The position numbers and the translations under genes are program-made. This document shows positions 27,101 through 40,195 of a stretch of DNA of 64,000 nt, one piece after another (positions within the stretch are counted from its first letter, which is position 1; each line of letters opens with the position of its first letter). This DNA is from Strix aluco (Eukaryota > Chordata > Aves > Strigiformes > Strigidae), in contig NC_133934.1 of NCBI RefSeq assembly GCF_031877795.1, positions 26,353,716 to 26,417,715 of the forward strand. The letters are read 5' to 3'. The notes beneath the pieces are model-generated. The model searched no databases, was not told where the DNA came from, and saw only the letters and a program-made list of their open reading frames with translations.

Positions 27101-30100
27101 TCCTGCCTTACTAGTGTCTGTAAATGTAGTTCTGGGCAGTCATCTCCACTTCATTCTCTCAAAAGAAGGTAATGAGAAGGAAGAAGAGCTTTTTAAGGTA
27201 CTGGGGAAATGAGAATATATTTTTAGTTGTCCCTTCAGTTTCTTCTGGGAATCTTAATTTATTTCTGAAAAATTAAAACTAAGCTACATAGAAAATAACA
27301 AGACTTCTTTTACTTTCTTTGAACAAGAAAGCTAATTGGCATCCTAAAGGTAGATGTTACATGAGTATACCATAGTTACATGAAATATGTCAGATTTTCT
27401 TTACCATTAATCACAAACTTTAGTTACCTGTTTTAATACAAACAGCAGCTGAAGCTGTAACAGGTTATCTTTTATGATTTAAGGATATTTCCTCAAACAT
27501 TTGTGTCCAGTGAAGATTTTGTTTTATTATGCATGAGATGTGAAAGCCATTTTGAGATATGAGACTTGAAAATAAGTTGTAAACTACATTTTAAAATCTT
27601 TTCACATATGTAGCTAAACTAGTCTTGTCTATAAACTTATTATTTTAGAGTTTGAGTTCTTGGAGCATATAGCCATCTGTATATCCAAATGGATGAGGTG
27701 TTTATTTTTATTACTCATTTTGAAACTGGAATGTCAGAACAGAAGTTCAAGTCCCAGTATGCTTTATATAAAAATCTACAAACATAACAGATGAACAGGG
27801 ACCGAAAGGGCCTAGCACTCTTGAAAGCCTGAAATGGCTGCAGCCAGCACAGAACTTGTGTTCTAGGTGTCCATGGCACCTTTGGTCTTTAGTAATGCCC
27901 CCTGCTCTCCAAGGTGTATTTTCCACTCCTAGAAGTGTAAATGGAAGTAAATTGCATGTAAAAGTAGCACAAGTGGCTGCGACCCCTTGCATCTTCTCTG
28001 CCTTAAATAATGGCAGTATTTTCAGATGTCTCTAAAGTAGAAGGATTTCTGTAAAGGAGAGTGCAGAACAGCTTTTATTTCATGAAAGTAACTACAGTAT
28101 GAGTTACAGTTGATAGATATTTCATGTTTAGTCTATCTTTAAAACTACCCTAAATAGCGTAATAAAATTTCTTAACTGGGAAAAAAGACATCAGATTTTA
28201 TAGTGTATGAGGTAGATGTGGTAGTTCCTGAAAGACTTAGCATTATGTGACACCTGAATGCCGGAATAGTAAACACGTTGCATGACATTCATTTAATACT
28301 AGCAGATCCCACTGTGAATTATGTCATCAATGCGTACATTAAATAGATTAATTTCAAGACAGTATAAACTAGTAGAGATAGCAAATAACAGGAAATTAGA
28401 AGAATAAAGTAGCATAGGTACATTAAAGCAAAAATATTTCTATGTTCTTTCACTGTGGTTTTTGTGTGTGTGATTTAGGTGTGGAAAAACGAGATGCTTT
28501 GTGCTCTTGAGTTTAACCATGTTAGGCTCTCATTGCGCAATTGAGGATATGTTTCAGTATCTAAGTGTTCTTTATCTGATTAAATATAATCTTACTAGTT
28601 AATCCCCTAGCTTTGTAATTTAAAGAAACATTTTTTGTCTTGAAGCATTCAGTTTGGAACCTGAAATACTTAAATTTAATTGAAAGAGTCTGAAATTCTG
28701 AAAAAGAAATGTTTAGTTACTAAGGAATAGGTTTGGAAAAGGATAATTATATGTTGTGAAGGTTTTGTGGTTTGTTAGAATTCGGATCTAAAAGCATGAG
28801 GGTTTTTTGTAGATTTAAGTTTGCAAAGTTCAGCTTGAGGGACTTCAAGCTGATGTGGCAGTTGGAGTGAGACAATATGTGCTAATTAAAATCTCTGTCA
28901 CTTTGGATGTTTCTCACTTGTGTTTTGATGTAGAACACTGCACTGTGAAAGCTCAGTGATGATGTATCAAGCTAAAAAAAAGTAAGTTTCTAGGAAAAAT
29001 CTTCTAGAATTAGAAACAATTAGGAAAGAATGCCATACTTGAATGGTTAGTGACATAGCAGGAAAGCTGTAAATGTGAGCATCTAGGAATATAATACTTG
29101 GGCATCAGAAATGTACCTCCAACGTTTTACTAGGATCTATTCTCTGTTCATCGGTATACTCTCTGCTAGAATACCTCAATACTGTGCCTAGGTACTGGAA
29201 AACACATAAATTTCTGAAATCTGAGACTGGAAATAAACTTGCAAACTGTTTCCTTTGTATCTGGACCATCAGGTCAAACTCTTACCCCACCCACTCTAAC
29301 AGACTCTCTGTATTTACTTTCAGTCTTCTGAAAAGAAGAAACGATTTTCTGTTGATTGAAAATTGGAACAGTTTGCCTGTAAGAAACTGGATGCCTGTGT
29401 TTCACAACTTTCCTCTGACATTTCATGTGCCGTAACCATTTTGCTTAAATCTAAGATGTTACATTTTCCCCACTTACCTTTCTACTAGTACTTAAGCAGA
29501 GTAAGCAGTTTTGTGTATTGGCTTGAATATCTGTCTGTGCCTTTGCCAGAACAATTAAGAGTCTTCTTAACTCTTCAAATCAGCTGAAATACTGAACTTT
29601 CACAGATTCTGTGGGGTCCTTATTTGGTTTCCAGTGTGTGCCAGCTGAAATGGTAGATCAGAGATGGCATTCATGATCAAAATCTAATTAAACTGTATAT
29701 TTAAAATGTTACAACTTTCCAGATTTAGTGTACAACAATTTCATACTTCTACTTTTCTGAGTGTTTATTGACTTTTATGAACATACTTGTCTTTCCCTTA
29801 CTAAATCATAGAAGTCTCTTATTCTAAATATACTTTGAGATCAAGGTAGACGATGAGAACGTAGAACTTAGAAGTTCCGACTGTAGAACTGTGCGACCTT
29901 CAACAGGGTTCTTTCACAGGGGCAAAAGAGTGACTTTACAGCACCATCATGACTACAGAATGTTTTCCTGCTTCCAACAGTCATGTTATATGTTGAAATG
30001 AGAAGAAGCTGAGATATTTCCAATTGCACATTCTGTAATAGCCAAACCTTTTTATTATTACAGTCATAATTCACTGTAAATTGTTACATTTTATTGAAAA

Positions 30101-30613
30101 ATGTAATATTAAAACTGATACAATGCAAAACCTAAGGTATAAAATTCCATATCTGTCACAAGTATTTAAAACACAGGTCACTATTTCTGTACATGCTGTT
30201 TCGCTCTGAAGAGTGCCAGCAGAGGGAGCACACGTGGGCTACCAGTTCAGTACCTAGAGCTTACACAAGGTGCTGTTAATGGTAGTAAGGAAGGACTACA
30301 CAAACTTCAAACTGGCTTTTTTCCCAGATTAAATGAGTTCTGTTAAGTGGGCATGGTTAAATGTGTAGGTCAAGGACTGTATTTTCCAAAAGCTTAAGAA
30401 AGCATTGTTAATAAGAAAGTCCACATTTAAAACCCTACTTAAATACATATATTGAATGGTGTTCTAATACCTATAAGCTACAGCAGTTTAAAATAATGAT
30501 TCTTAGGCTTACAATGTGTACATGTACTCATATCTTCTATGATACTAGTACAGCAGCAAAGGTGAGTACAGGCATGGGATTTGGTAAAGTCATGTTCAAA
30601 TTTTTAATTTTAG
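21119..30613 (+). other. UBE2K: UBE2K intron 4
   Basis: The longest intron wholly inside the window, with GTAAGA donor and TTTTAG acceptor. I see no convincing exon; the open frame of 114 codons at 23428-23772 has no family features. It holds a decayed CR1/L3-like 3' end near 26515-26730, a C-run near 24152 and poly-T runs near 23346 and 25435. Confidence 0.85.
26515..26735 (+). mobile_element. old CR1/L3-type LINE 3' relic
   Basis: Degenerate sequence with two landmarks of old CR1-clade LINEs in the right order. The first is an AATGCAGAGTAAGTAACAAG-like block followed by GAAAGATTGGAAAG, matching the conserved region encoding R-A-x-K-M-I and Y-E-E-R-L. The second is ATTAGACAGAAGTCTGTCAA, resembling the 3' UTR block LDxxLS. 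No tail repeat was found. Confidence 0.45.
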
Positions 30614-30713
30614 GGCAGCAGCAATGACTCTAAGAACAGTGTTGTTATCGCTGCAAGCATTGTTGGCAGCTGCAGAACCAGATGATCCACAAGATGCAGT
30701 AGTGGCAAACCAG
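30614..30713 (+). CDS. UBE2K: UBE2K exon 5 (residues 100-133)
   Basis: This 100-base exon completes Trp100 and encodes AAAMTLRTVLLSLQALLAAA followed by EPDDPQDAVVANQ. It forms the helices following the catalytic loop of the UBC domain, including the common L-x-S-I/L-Q-x-L-L and P-x-x-P-x-D-x-x-V motifs. It ends in phase 0 at CAG followed by GTAAGA, a strong donor. Confidence 0.98.
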
Positions 30714-33700
30714 GTAAGATACTTGGTTGACTGTGAATTTGTAACACTTAAATAAACTTTGCTAACTCAGATTAGGCCCTAAACCTTGGAGGAGATAAAA
30801 GATTTTAAAGAATTTATTGGAAAATTGCCTTACAGTAACTGAGTTACTACAGTGTTCTGTGCTCTTTACTCTTTGGATTCCAGAGTAAATAGCAGTTATT
30901 CTACAGTGTTGGGAGGTTTATTTTGTTAGTTTGATTCCTTATTTAGCTTGTCAGAAGTGTCAGGAGACAGCAGCATAGTAAAATGAATTCCAGTATAACT
31001 TGCCTTTTAAAATATAAGGTTTCTAGTATAAGAAAAACAATGTTGTATTAGTTTAAAATGAGTTTTAACTTGATGGTGTTCATTGGGTTTAGCTTGGTAC
31101 GTAGCTTCTCTTCCAGATTAATACAAATATTATTGAGCATTGTATTTGCTTAAATGTCATAATTTTATGAATTGTGACTTTAGAATAATTACTGTTCCAT
31201 TTAATCCTGAGGAGCAATTTATCTGAATGAAGCATCCTGTGTATTTTACCTTTGCAAGTACTTGGGATAACTATTTTAGTCACAGGTTGAATTGGTATCA
31301 GTAGAATTGTATAATCAACAGGGTTTGTTACTTTTCAGACAGTAGCAATAACTTATAAAAAGTAACAATAAAATGTCAATTGGATCTTATGCCGTACCAG
31401 GACTGACATGGTTCAATTTAAAGTGTTGATGAAAGATAGGAACAGTCATTCCATAACTTAATAGTCTGACAACTTTCAACAAAGTCCCAGGTATGTGTGT
31501 GTTGTTTTTCCTTTTTATTCTGGAGAGAGAGAAGGCCTGGCTTCCCCACTGACTGATAATAAGGGTGTATTTCAGTAACAAAAGAACAAAACAAGTAGAA
31601 GGTTCTTTCAGTGTCAGTCTCATCTATATGTCCTGTAAGTCAGGACCCTCCAGGATAGGGTGACAAATTTTTAGCCTTCCCTCTAAAAATTTGCGTAGGA
31701 TGAGAGATCCGCAGTTTATCAAACCTGTCAGGGTTTGGAGAGAAACATGGAGATCAGAGGTAGCCCGTTGCACCACTGGGTGGGGGAGAGCTGTTTGCTA
31801 CTACTACTGTACTCAGTAGTAAATACAAAAGGCTTGCTTGCTTGTGGGATTCTGCAGTACTTTCACAGAATCACAGAATTGTCTAGGCTGGAAAAGACCT
31901 TGAAGATATCTAGTCCAACCATTAACCTAACACTGACAGTTCCCAACTACACCATATCCCTCAGCGCTATGACAACCCTACTCTTAAACACCTCCAGGGA
32001 TGGGGACTCCACCACCTCCCTGGGCAGCCCATTCCAATGCCTAGCAACCTGTTCTGTAAAGAAATGCTTTACTTTAAGGCTGCTGTGAACAAATGTCCCT
32101 GAACGGTTCTGTCAGACTGAATTGCTCTACAGAGGGAGAGTTGTTGCAAAGGCCAGCAAGGTCACCAGGTGTGTCCCTGTACTGGTCTGTCTTGCTGGAT
32201 GCATGCCCTTGCTGTCTCACTCTCTCTTCATTAAACAAAACCACTTTTTCCTTTTTTACAAAGAACAAGCGTAGAGTTTCCCATTCTGGCCCCGATGGTA
32301 GAATTTTGTGTGGGAATCATAACAGTCTTGTAGAAACACTTGAGCTGGAAAGGGTTTTTTCTCAGGCAAAAAACTTCATGAAAGCTTCCCAGATTTTGAA
32401 GAGCAATGTTCCAGGCTGCCTCTCAGGTGCTTGTGGGGATGTGTCCAGTGGGGCTGTGGCATGGGTGATGCAGGGAGCATTCAGTTTCTCCTGTTCCCTG
32501 CAAAAACCTGCATGAAAACTGTACTGGGATTTGGGCTTGAGTTAGAAGCATGTGTATGTAAGTAAAAGTTATTACCACCACATCTCTCAAAAACATTATA
32601 AATACCCAGTTCCTTCAAATAAAACACATTTATTTGGTGGTGGGATCTTTTTTTAGTTTGTTTGGGTGTTGTTTCTTTTCCAAAACAAAAACTCACAAGG
32701 AATTAGTTACCCTCCACACTCATTTTTCGTTATGTTAATTTACTAAACTATGTGTTAGACTACTAAGCTGTCCAGGTAAGTGGCAGTATCCTACAAGCTC
32801 TTGAGCTGAATCCCTGTGAGAACACAGGGTGAACTCCTGTTTGAATAATGGCAGTATTTTCAGACACCAGCTGTCTGGTGTCAAAACTACTTCAACTAGT
32901 TGCTGGTTTTTTTAAGTACAGCAACATTAACTGCTTGAGATTCCTGATATAGAGACATCAGTAAAAGGTGCCTTCAGGCTTTTCTCAATTCAGTGAGAAG
33001 CTAGATTATTTACAGATACCTAAGTAAGGGAATTTTATTTATAGATCACTGAAAGCTAGTTCTGAATTAAATGCAGTTCTGGCTAATCCTTTGCACTTAA
33101 GTTTAGGTGCTTTGTAGGCTTGGCAGTGTTCTCAAATATTTTTAAAAATTATTAGGGAAAGACCTCTTAAGAGCAGAAGACCATAGTACTTTGGGGTGCT
33201 ACTGATGCTTAACTTAATCCTTTCTCTTTTCTAGTCATTACAACCAAAGAAATTTATTACAGACCACTGTATTTATAACACACTGAGTTATTTCCAACAA
33301 TAGATTGTCTCCCATGTCTATTTTAATGCATTAATAATCAGATAGTAAATATACAAATTGCTTCATGTGGAGCAGAATTAGTGGGAGGTGTACAAAGCAC
33401 ACAATGCAGTGTAGTTGGTGGGTGTTGCTGTTGGAGAGGTAAAATGAAACGTACAGAAGTAAAAAAGTATTGTATTAACTTTGACAGTGCTTTATAGATT
33501 TAATTATTGTTTTCATGTATGAATAAAATGAAAATCAGCAGTGTTTCTGTCCTTAAAACAAATCTAAATATTCAAATAATGTGTTTCCCAATATCTTATT
33601 ATTTAGTGCTAAAATTTACTATATATCTAAAGGTGGGAATACCTACTTTTTTTCAAAGTGTAATAATTAAGGGAAAGAGTGGTGGGGTTTTTTTTTTTTC

Positions 33701-34546
33701 AAATGCAAAACACTTAAACTTGATATTACATAGAAAAGTTGCCAAAATAGGAAACCCATTGTGCTTTTCTGAGTACGATATATGACAGATGACCCAATTT
33801 CTTGGCTTTTGAGTTCTTGGTGCAGGCTGAAAACTCTCTAAGGTCCATTCTGTTGTTTATTAGAAAACTCATTAGTGATGAGATTGGTGCAAAATAGTAT
33901 TTACATACCCTGCATGATTTTGGTTTTTTCCTGGTAAATAATAGCTTTCATGAAAACGGTTGTAGCTTCCTAGCTTTTTGCTGCATATGCTCACTCATTT
34001 TTTCAGCCCTTCTTTTGTCACATACACTATCAATATCCTTATTCTCAGGAGGAAGCCTGGTAGTAAAATGTCAGCCCTGACTGAAAAACTGCAGACCTAG
34101 TTGCAGTGTATAAAATGAGGCATATTTTTAAGTGATTAGAGAAATACATTGGAGTAGTATGCAGTATGTGCATTCAGGAGATATTAACATAGGGATAATT
34201 TGTGCTCTGCCACACTGAACATAAATTTTCAGTAGCTGTGCTAAATATAGCTCCTTTACTTTTTATCAGTGCCGTTGAGAGCAGTACCTGATTGTATACA
34301 TAGAATACCTATAGTGTGTAATATAAAGGCAAATGCATTAAATCAAATGCTTGCATAGGTTTACTCTGTCTGTAATCCTCACTTCCAAATTTCACTTCAA
34401 AAATAGCAGTGTGATCAGTTTGAAACACTGTTGAAGATATTGTAGAAAGAATGATGGATTGGAATCTGCCATATCATCTTGCTTTTGGGTTGGATTGCTG
34501 AGTTGATTTAACTTTCCCCCTTCTCCCCCCTCTCTCTTTTGTGTAG
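30714..34546 (+). other. UBE2K: UBE2K intron 5
   Basis: Non-coding sequence between exons 5 and 6, ending in a strong pyrimidine tract and GTGTAG. It contains a minus-strand CR1 3' fragment at 31863-32085. The 140-codon open frame at 32093-32515 starts beside that fragment and shows no protein family features. Confidence 0.85.
31863..32085 (-). mobile_element. CR1 LINE 3' fragment, antisense
   Basis: On the plus strand it opens with the CR1 end TCACAGAATCACAGAATTG, then GGCTGGAAAAGACCTTGAAG, ATCTAGTCCAACC, and later CTCCAGGGATGGGGACTCC and GGGCAGCCCATTCCAATG. This is the reverse complement of a CR1 3' end. It is about 220 bases long, 5'-truncated, and antisense to UBE2K in intron 5. Confidence 0.9.
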
Positions 34547-34675
34547 TACAAACAAAATCCAGAAATGTTTAAACAGACAGCTCGACTTTGGGCACATGTG
34601 TATGCTGGAGCACCAGTTTCTAGTCCAGAATACACCAAAAAAATAGAAAACCTTTGTGCTATGGGCTTTGATAGG
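34547..34675 (+). CDS. UBE2K: UBE2K exon 6 (residues 134-176)
   Basis: Encodes 43 residues from YKQNPEMFKQTARLWAHVYA to IENLCAMGFDR. The first half completes the UBC domain. The second holds the short linker (GAPVSSPEY) and the beginning of the C-terminal UBA domain, recognised by the MGF motif at residues 172-174. The UBA domain binds ubiquitin and, from what is known of UBE2K, promotes Lys48-linked chain formation. Both ends are in phase 0. Confidence 0.98.
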
Positions 34676-35028
34676 GTAAGTATATATAACTTAAATGTTT
34701 TTCAGTAGGGGCAGGGCAAGTATATGTGTATAAATACAGGGAGTCATTAGTATACTAAAGTAGACTTTCTACTTCCATGACTTCTTGTAGGTCTAATCGT
34801 TCTGCTTTGCTAATTATTTTTGAGAACCAGAGTTTTAGAATACTATGTTACTAGTAAATCTTGTGAGCTACCCCTGCTTTTATTGAAACAATTTTTCTAT
34901 AAATTATCAGTTAGGATTTAACAAATGGTAAACTAATGTGTTCTGATTAATCTGAACTTTTCACTCTGTTTCTCAGAGCTGCAGACTCACACACTGAAAA
35001 TATGATTGCTTTTGTTTTCTCATTGCAG
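34676..35028 (+). other. UBE2K: UBE2K intron 6
   Basis: A short 353-base intron with GTAAGT donor and CATTGCAG acceptor. Nothing else was recognised in it. Confidence 0.9.
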
Positions 35029-35103
35029 AATGCAGTAATAGTGGCCTTGTCTTCAAAATCATGGGATGTAGAGACTGCAACAGAATTACTCCTGAGTAAC
35101 TGA
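35029..35103 (+). CDS. UBE2K: UBE2K exon 7, C-terminus (residues 177-200)
   Basis: The last coding segment encodes NAVIVALSSKSWDVETATEL then LLSN and a TGA stop at 35101-35103. It completes the three-helix UBA domain, with the typical final motif in which A-T-E-L-L-L forms helix 3. With the preceding exons and a 21-residue exon 1 the protein is 200 residues, the usual UBE2K length. No frameshift or premature stop was seen. Confidence 0.98.
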   Translation, partial: NAVIVALSSKSWDVETATELLLSN

Positions 35104-35265
35104 GCCATGTAGAGAGAGCTGCTTCAGTAGTCCAGCTTGCCCCTTCTGGAGGAGCATCACCATCTGTTATTTTTAGGATTCTATATAGATTCTCTTTTAA
35201 AACTGGCACTCTTGCCTGATGATGCTATCTAGGCACTATTGGAGACTGAAAAAAAACGCTCTGTA

Positions 35266-35271
35266 AATAAA
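35266..35271 (+). terminator. UBE2K: proximal polyadenylation signal AATAAA (UBE2K)
   Basis: AATAAA 163 bases after the stop codon, with a U/G-containing GTCTGTGT stretch about 15-20 bases downstream. Use of it would give a very short 3' UTR. Confidence 0.55.
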
Positions 35272-37016
35272 GCTAATTAAACGTCTGTGTAAATTTAAAA
35301 AGGGGAAATACTTTAATTTTTTTTCTTACTAAATATTGTAAAAATTCTTTGAGCTCAGCTAAAATAATGGGGGAAAAACATGCCTACTTTAGTGTTTAGC
35401 AGTGTGACGAAGACTAGCAGGAACTTGCTTCAGGATTTTGATTTAGTATTTCAGAAAGCAACATTTTTGAGTGTTAGTCATCAGAATTGTTGGTGCCACT
35501 CATTACAGCTATCTTACTGTTTTTAACATGGATCCTATGTGCCTGTGGATTGACCTATATTTGCATGCTTGTACTTAATAGACATATTAGGTAGGGTCGC
35601 TGAAGAGAGCACCATTGAAATACTCAAGTGTTCTTGTAACTTTTTTTCCTGAAAGACTTTCAAGAGTTATCCAAAGTTCCAAATGGTGACCTATTCAGAA
35701 TCGTTTTCTTTTTAACTTATTAATTGGGAAACCTGATTCTCTTCTCCCTTACATCATACAGCTAAAAATCCTCACTAGATTATGTTTCATCATCTGTGGG
35801 TATTATGTGTGCCATTTACAGTAGTCTAGGCTCCCCTTTAAAAAACATATTTTGAAATATCAATAATGATTTTCATCCATCATATTTTCTCGTAAGGAGT
35901 ATGCCTTGATATAGCACAAAAAGATGGAGCTGGTTTTCTTTCCTTTTTGTTTTGTCTTAAACAGATGTAAAATGTTCTTCAGTACATTCTGGATAATACG
36001 ATTTCACTGGGTTTGAAGGAGGAAAAAGCTGATTCTCTAGTGTACTGAGAATTAAAAAGATTTTTCTTTGAGTACTTGATATGATGCAATCAGCTGGTTT
36101 TTGCAGCGGTTTTCTAGCTTTATTTTGGGCTTCAATTTAAGGATTGCTTACCAGGTACTTTAAAATTCATCCTTGCTTGCATTTTTCTCTAGTTGACACA
36201 TGGAGGCTGTGTTGGTGTTTTTACTGTACATACTTCAAATGCACATAGAAGTAGAAGTGTGTTCTCAATTTAGCTTTCTTTTGGATTGATGTTTCTGATA
36301 AATGAGAACTGAAATCTTATCTTGGCTTGTACATACAGTCAGTCTTTTTATTCGTATTAAAATGACATTTCATCCTGAGTGCAAAAGCTTGAAAATTATT
36401 AGTTTTGCAACTTCAAACACTAGTACATCTATTTAAAGAGAGTTGTAATGTCTTTGTGAATATGATGCTAACTTTTGAGAGTATATCTGACAAGCTCAGA
36501 GAAATCCTGAGACTAGAGAGTGGGGATTGTGGATAATGGAGTACTGTATAAGTCATCTTTTCCATGACTGTTTTTTTCCTAAACTGTGGATTAATGGGGT
36601 GGGGAAATATATGTCTGTTTGGGGTTTTTCTGGAGCTGTGAAGTACAAGTTGATATAGTTTCACACTTCATAGACAGTCTTTTTATAAATCATACTAGAG
36701 GAAATCAGGAACATTATTGTATCTGTTAAATATCTGGAGTGTAGTGGTAGGGGAACAGAACCAGAAAATAGAGCTCTAGAGACATAGCTAGTTCAGGGAT
36801 GTTCCCTATACTACTCTGTGTGATGTGCCCAAACTTAAAATATTTCAGGGCACAGACAGGGAATACTTTGAACTCATATCAGTGCAATACTAAATGCATT
36901 TGCTTAGTCTTTATACGTACTGCTTTTTAAGGTGTAGTCAGTGATCAGTTTTCTTGAGTTAGTGTAAATCATTTGCAATGATGCCAAAGGAAATGAGTTG
37001 GTTTGTCTTTCCTTAT

Positions 37017-37030
37017 ATTTATTTATTTTT
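37017..37030 (+). promoter_or_regulatory. UBE2K: AU-rich element in UBE2K 3' UTR
   Basis: Overlapping ATTTA units (ATTTATTTATTTTT in the sense strand) form a typical AU-rich element. Such elements bind stability factors in mRNA; a role here is inferred and applies only to the long 3' UTR form. Confidence 0.4.
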
Positions 37031-38892
37031 TTAACAAGAAGCTGCTACTGTTCAGCTGGTTTGTTAGGTGAAAACCAGGGACAGTAGAAGACTATGGCAA
37101 AATGCCACTTGTGTTAATCTCAAGTTGCTGTCTTTTCTGTTATACAGGCTAAGAACTTCTTGATTACATCAACATCTTTTTTTTTACCCTGGTGGTAATT
37201 ATAAATTGCTGACTACTTTCCCTTGTTCTTCGCTATTTATCAAAAGAAAGACCTTGAAAAATCATTGTTGGGGACATAAAATTTCTCAGTTACGGGCTTC
37301 TGAACATGTCTTTTGATAAGATTAGTCTCCTAAGAACAGCAGGCTTTTCCAACGGTATGTAAAGGAATAAATGAAGCCAGGGGAGGGGGGAGGGGGAGAA
37401 AAGAGGAAATGATTCTTAGGTGAGCATGGTCACCTCTGAAACAATGTCCTGTTAAGTTTGACTTCTTTCCTGAAGTTACCTCATTTTCTTCTCTACTGCA
37501 AAACACTTGTCTTCCCCTTTCCCCTTATGTACAGATGTTGGATACTGGTTTTTGCCCTCCATCCATGTGCTTGGTAGCAATGATATCTTGATGCTAGCTC
37601 AGGTGCTGGCAGGAGGGAAGCTTCTGAAGTGAGCTGGGAAGGAAATGTGACCCAGCATTAAGGAGACATCCGTGGTCTGAAGTCCCTCTGAATTTTGACA
37701 TGCAAGTCCTTTATAAGGAATGTTTTTGTATTCTTGGTAATTATCAGAGTTGAATATAGGGATAATGTTGTACGAGGTTAGTTTAACTGCAGCTGGGGCT
37801 GAGCCCTAGGAATTTTGCTGTTAGTGTTCAGTTTATCATTGTGAGTTTGTACATACAAAATGGTAGTTCTGTTTTCTGTATGACTGAACATTGCTATATT
37901 CAGGGCCCTGTGCATTCACAGACGTGGAGTTGCCATGCAGTCCACGCCAGCTGCGGACTCAGGCTGCACATTTACCACTTTCTTACAACAAGGACATAAA
38001 ACATGGGTACGGTTGCTTTCTACGTACAGATAAGTCCTGTGTTGTCTTCCTCCATCGTGTAAGAAGACGGCTTGAAATAGTAATTTTGATGTCTAAATGG
38101 CCGCATTTGTCTAAACAAGGTATTGGTAATGATGCTTACTGATTGCCAGAGCATCAGTCAGATTTCGCTGCTGAACGTTTTAACATGCATCCAGCAAAGT
38201 GGTTTATCCCTTGTTTCTTTTGTTGGTGGGGAACAAGAAACTCCTATCTCGTTCAGTTCCTCAAAGAGTAAAGTACAGCTTTGTTCAAAGGTAGAGAAAT
38301 GCCCTTTCCTGTTGCCAAAAGCCTCCGTTTTCCTATGAATGCCAAAAGCCCTGACTGTATCCCACCTCCACTCGCCAAATTCACAGCTTCCTCCCGTTGC
38401 TTCTGCGAACAAGCTGTGTTCTCAGTGTGACAAACTGGTACATCTTGGAGACAAAAACTTAGGAACATATCCTTCTGGAAAGATGCGGCATTTAGTGCTA
38501 TTCATCCTGCATATTCCAAACTTTAATTTTTTTTTGTTTAAAAAAGCTTGTCACAGAGTACATGGGGCCTTGACTATAATTGGTTTGGTAGTATTTATCT
38601 GAGCAATTAGGTACAAATGGTGTAGGAATATGTCTTGGGGTTTTTTTAATTATCATTGTATTTAATTGTTTTCCAAGTAAATTAGTATAGGAAGACCGAC
38701 ATAAGGAATATAGGATCTTTTGTTGTTGTCGTCTAAAAGGAGGAATTAAATAGCCAGAAAGATGCTTACCTTGTAATGCCAAATCTGCATTATATGGTGT
38801 GGGTAACAGAAACATTTAAACTATGCAAATTTAAGCTTAACAGCTGTGAATCAGACTAGGCACTGCAGAGCATATGGATTGCGTATTTAATT

Positions 38893-38915
38893 GGGGAAGG
38901 GAGAAGGGGAGGGGG
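38893..38915 (+). promoter_or_regulatory. UBE2K: potential RNA G-quadruplex in UBE2K 3' UTR
   Basis: Four G-runs of 4, 3, 4 and 5 bases separated by loops of 2, 4 and 1 bases in the sense strand meet the usual G3+N1-7 rule. It would be present in RNA only if the long 3' UTR is used. Confidence 0.5.
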
Positions 38916-39997
38916 AAAAAAAGCACGGTTTCAAGCAAGAGTTCTGGTTTACTGCATTGGTCATACACTGTGAAGGTGAAGTGTTCTCTTTTCAGTGCAA
39001 GGGGAAACCTAACTGTGTGCATGTCCCTCGTTTCCTTCCTAAATACCAGTAAGAGCTAGCTTAGACTTGGAGGCTTGCCCAAAGGGGGAAATGTTAAATA
39101 ATTTAGTAGTGAAAGTCAGTTTTACTTAATGTCTGCTGGTGAGCAGATGCAATGAGAAGATGAGGTGTCCTCTCCTGCTATGTTTTGTTGGTAGAGTTGA
39201 TGAGAAGCATCTCGATGAGTGTGGCCACTGATTGTGATCAGGTGGCTGGTTTTGTATGGGTTTGATGAGCAATTGGCTCAACAATAGATAGCGAAAGCAC
39301 ATTTCATCATACCGTCTGTTGCGTCACAGAACTAAAGCATGAAAGTAAAGATGCTCGGTGGGTGCCTAAAGCTTTTTCTGGGAAGACCATATAGATGTTT
39401 TCACCGTTACCATCCTCATTTTCCAGGCACAGCTTTCTCCTATGGCTAGGCAAAGGGGCAGTCGCTGCTTTCTCGATAGTTTTCTGATCTATTCCAAACT
39501 ATCAGCAAGCCACCTGTTTGTGGTGTTAGTGTCATCAGCTGATTCATCACTGGACTCCCAAGACCAGCTGTCCTTAATGTGTTCTGCTTCTTGCTTGGTT
39601 ATTCCAGCTGCAGTGCTCTGTAGGTAGCAACTCGACTTCAGATTGGTTCTCACTGGACAAACTCTTGCGAATCCTTTGCACTGTACTGTGATGTGATGTT
39701 CCTTCTCTGCTGTTACCTGCTTTGTAGGCATCAAAATAGCTAGCCATCGCTTACGGTGCTGAGCCATTCATCGGTAATGTAAGTTAAGATATATGACTCA
39801 ACAGACGAGGAAATGTACTGTGAAAATGCTGTACTTGTCCATTTTACAGTTTGCAGCAACTGCTGGTGCTCTGTTGTGGTGTCTGAAGGAGGCTGCCATC
39901 ATACGAATGCTGATGTCAACTGTTGAAGAACCCTGCTTTTCACTTTTCCATCCTAAATTCTGACTTTTCTAATTAAAAAAAAAATTAAAAATTTACA

Positions 39998-40195
39998 AAT
40001 AAAAAATATTGCAGGAGGTTGGTTCCTGAGCATCAGACTTCCTGTACAGGAGGAGCGGGTGGGCTGGAATGCAGCATCAGTGTTTTTTTGTCTTGAAAAT
40101 AAAAACTACACAAACACTTTTGTACACAAATGATTTTTTAAATAAACACACATTTTAAAAGATGTTGATTTTCACTGGGAATGCTTAACAATAAA
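39998..40195 (+). terminator. UBE2K: distal polyadenylation signal cluster (UBE2K)
   Basis: Four AATAAA hexamers at 39998-40003, 40098-40103, 40141-40146 and 40190-40195. GT- or T-rich stretches follow the first (GGTTGGTTCC) and last (GTTTTCATTTTATTTCTGG). Such clusters are common at the true 3' end of long UTRs, so I place the distal UBE2K end here; which hexamer is used cannot be told. Confidence 0.55.

Noticed and set aside
31726..32290. Possible LTR beginning with TGTCAGGG and enclosing a CR1 fragment, with an ATTAAA near 32230
   Set aside because: I could not find a matching end, a target-site duplication or a convincing primer-binding site, so an endogenous retroviral origin is unsupported.
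32093..32515. 140-codon plus-strand open frame in UBE2K intron 5
   Set aside because: It begins just past a CR1 fragment, has no family motif or splice context, and lies between two verified UBE2K exons. Chance is more likely.
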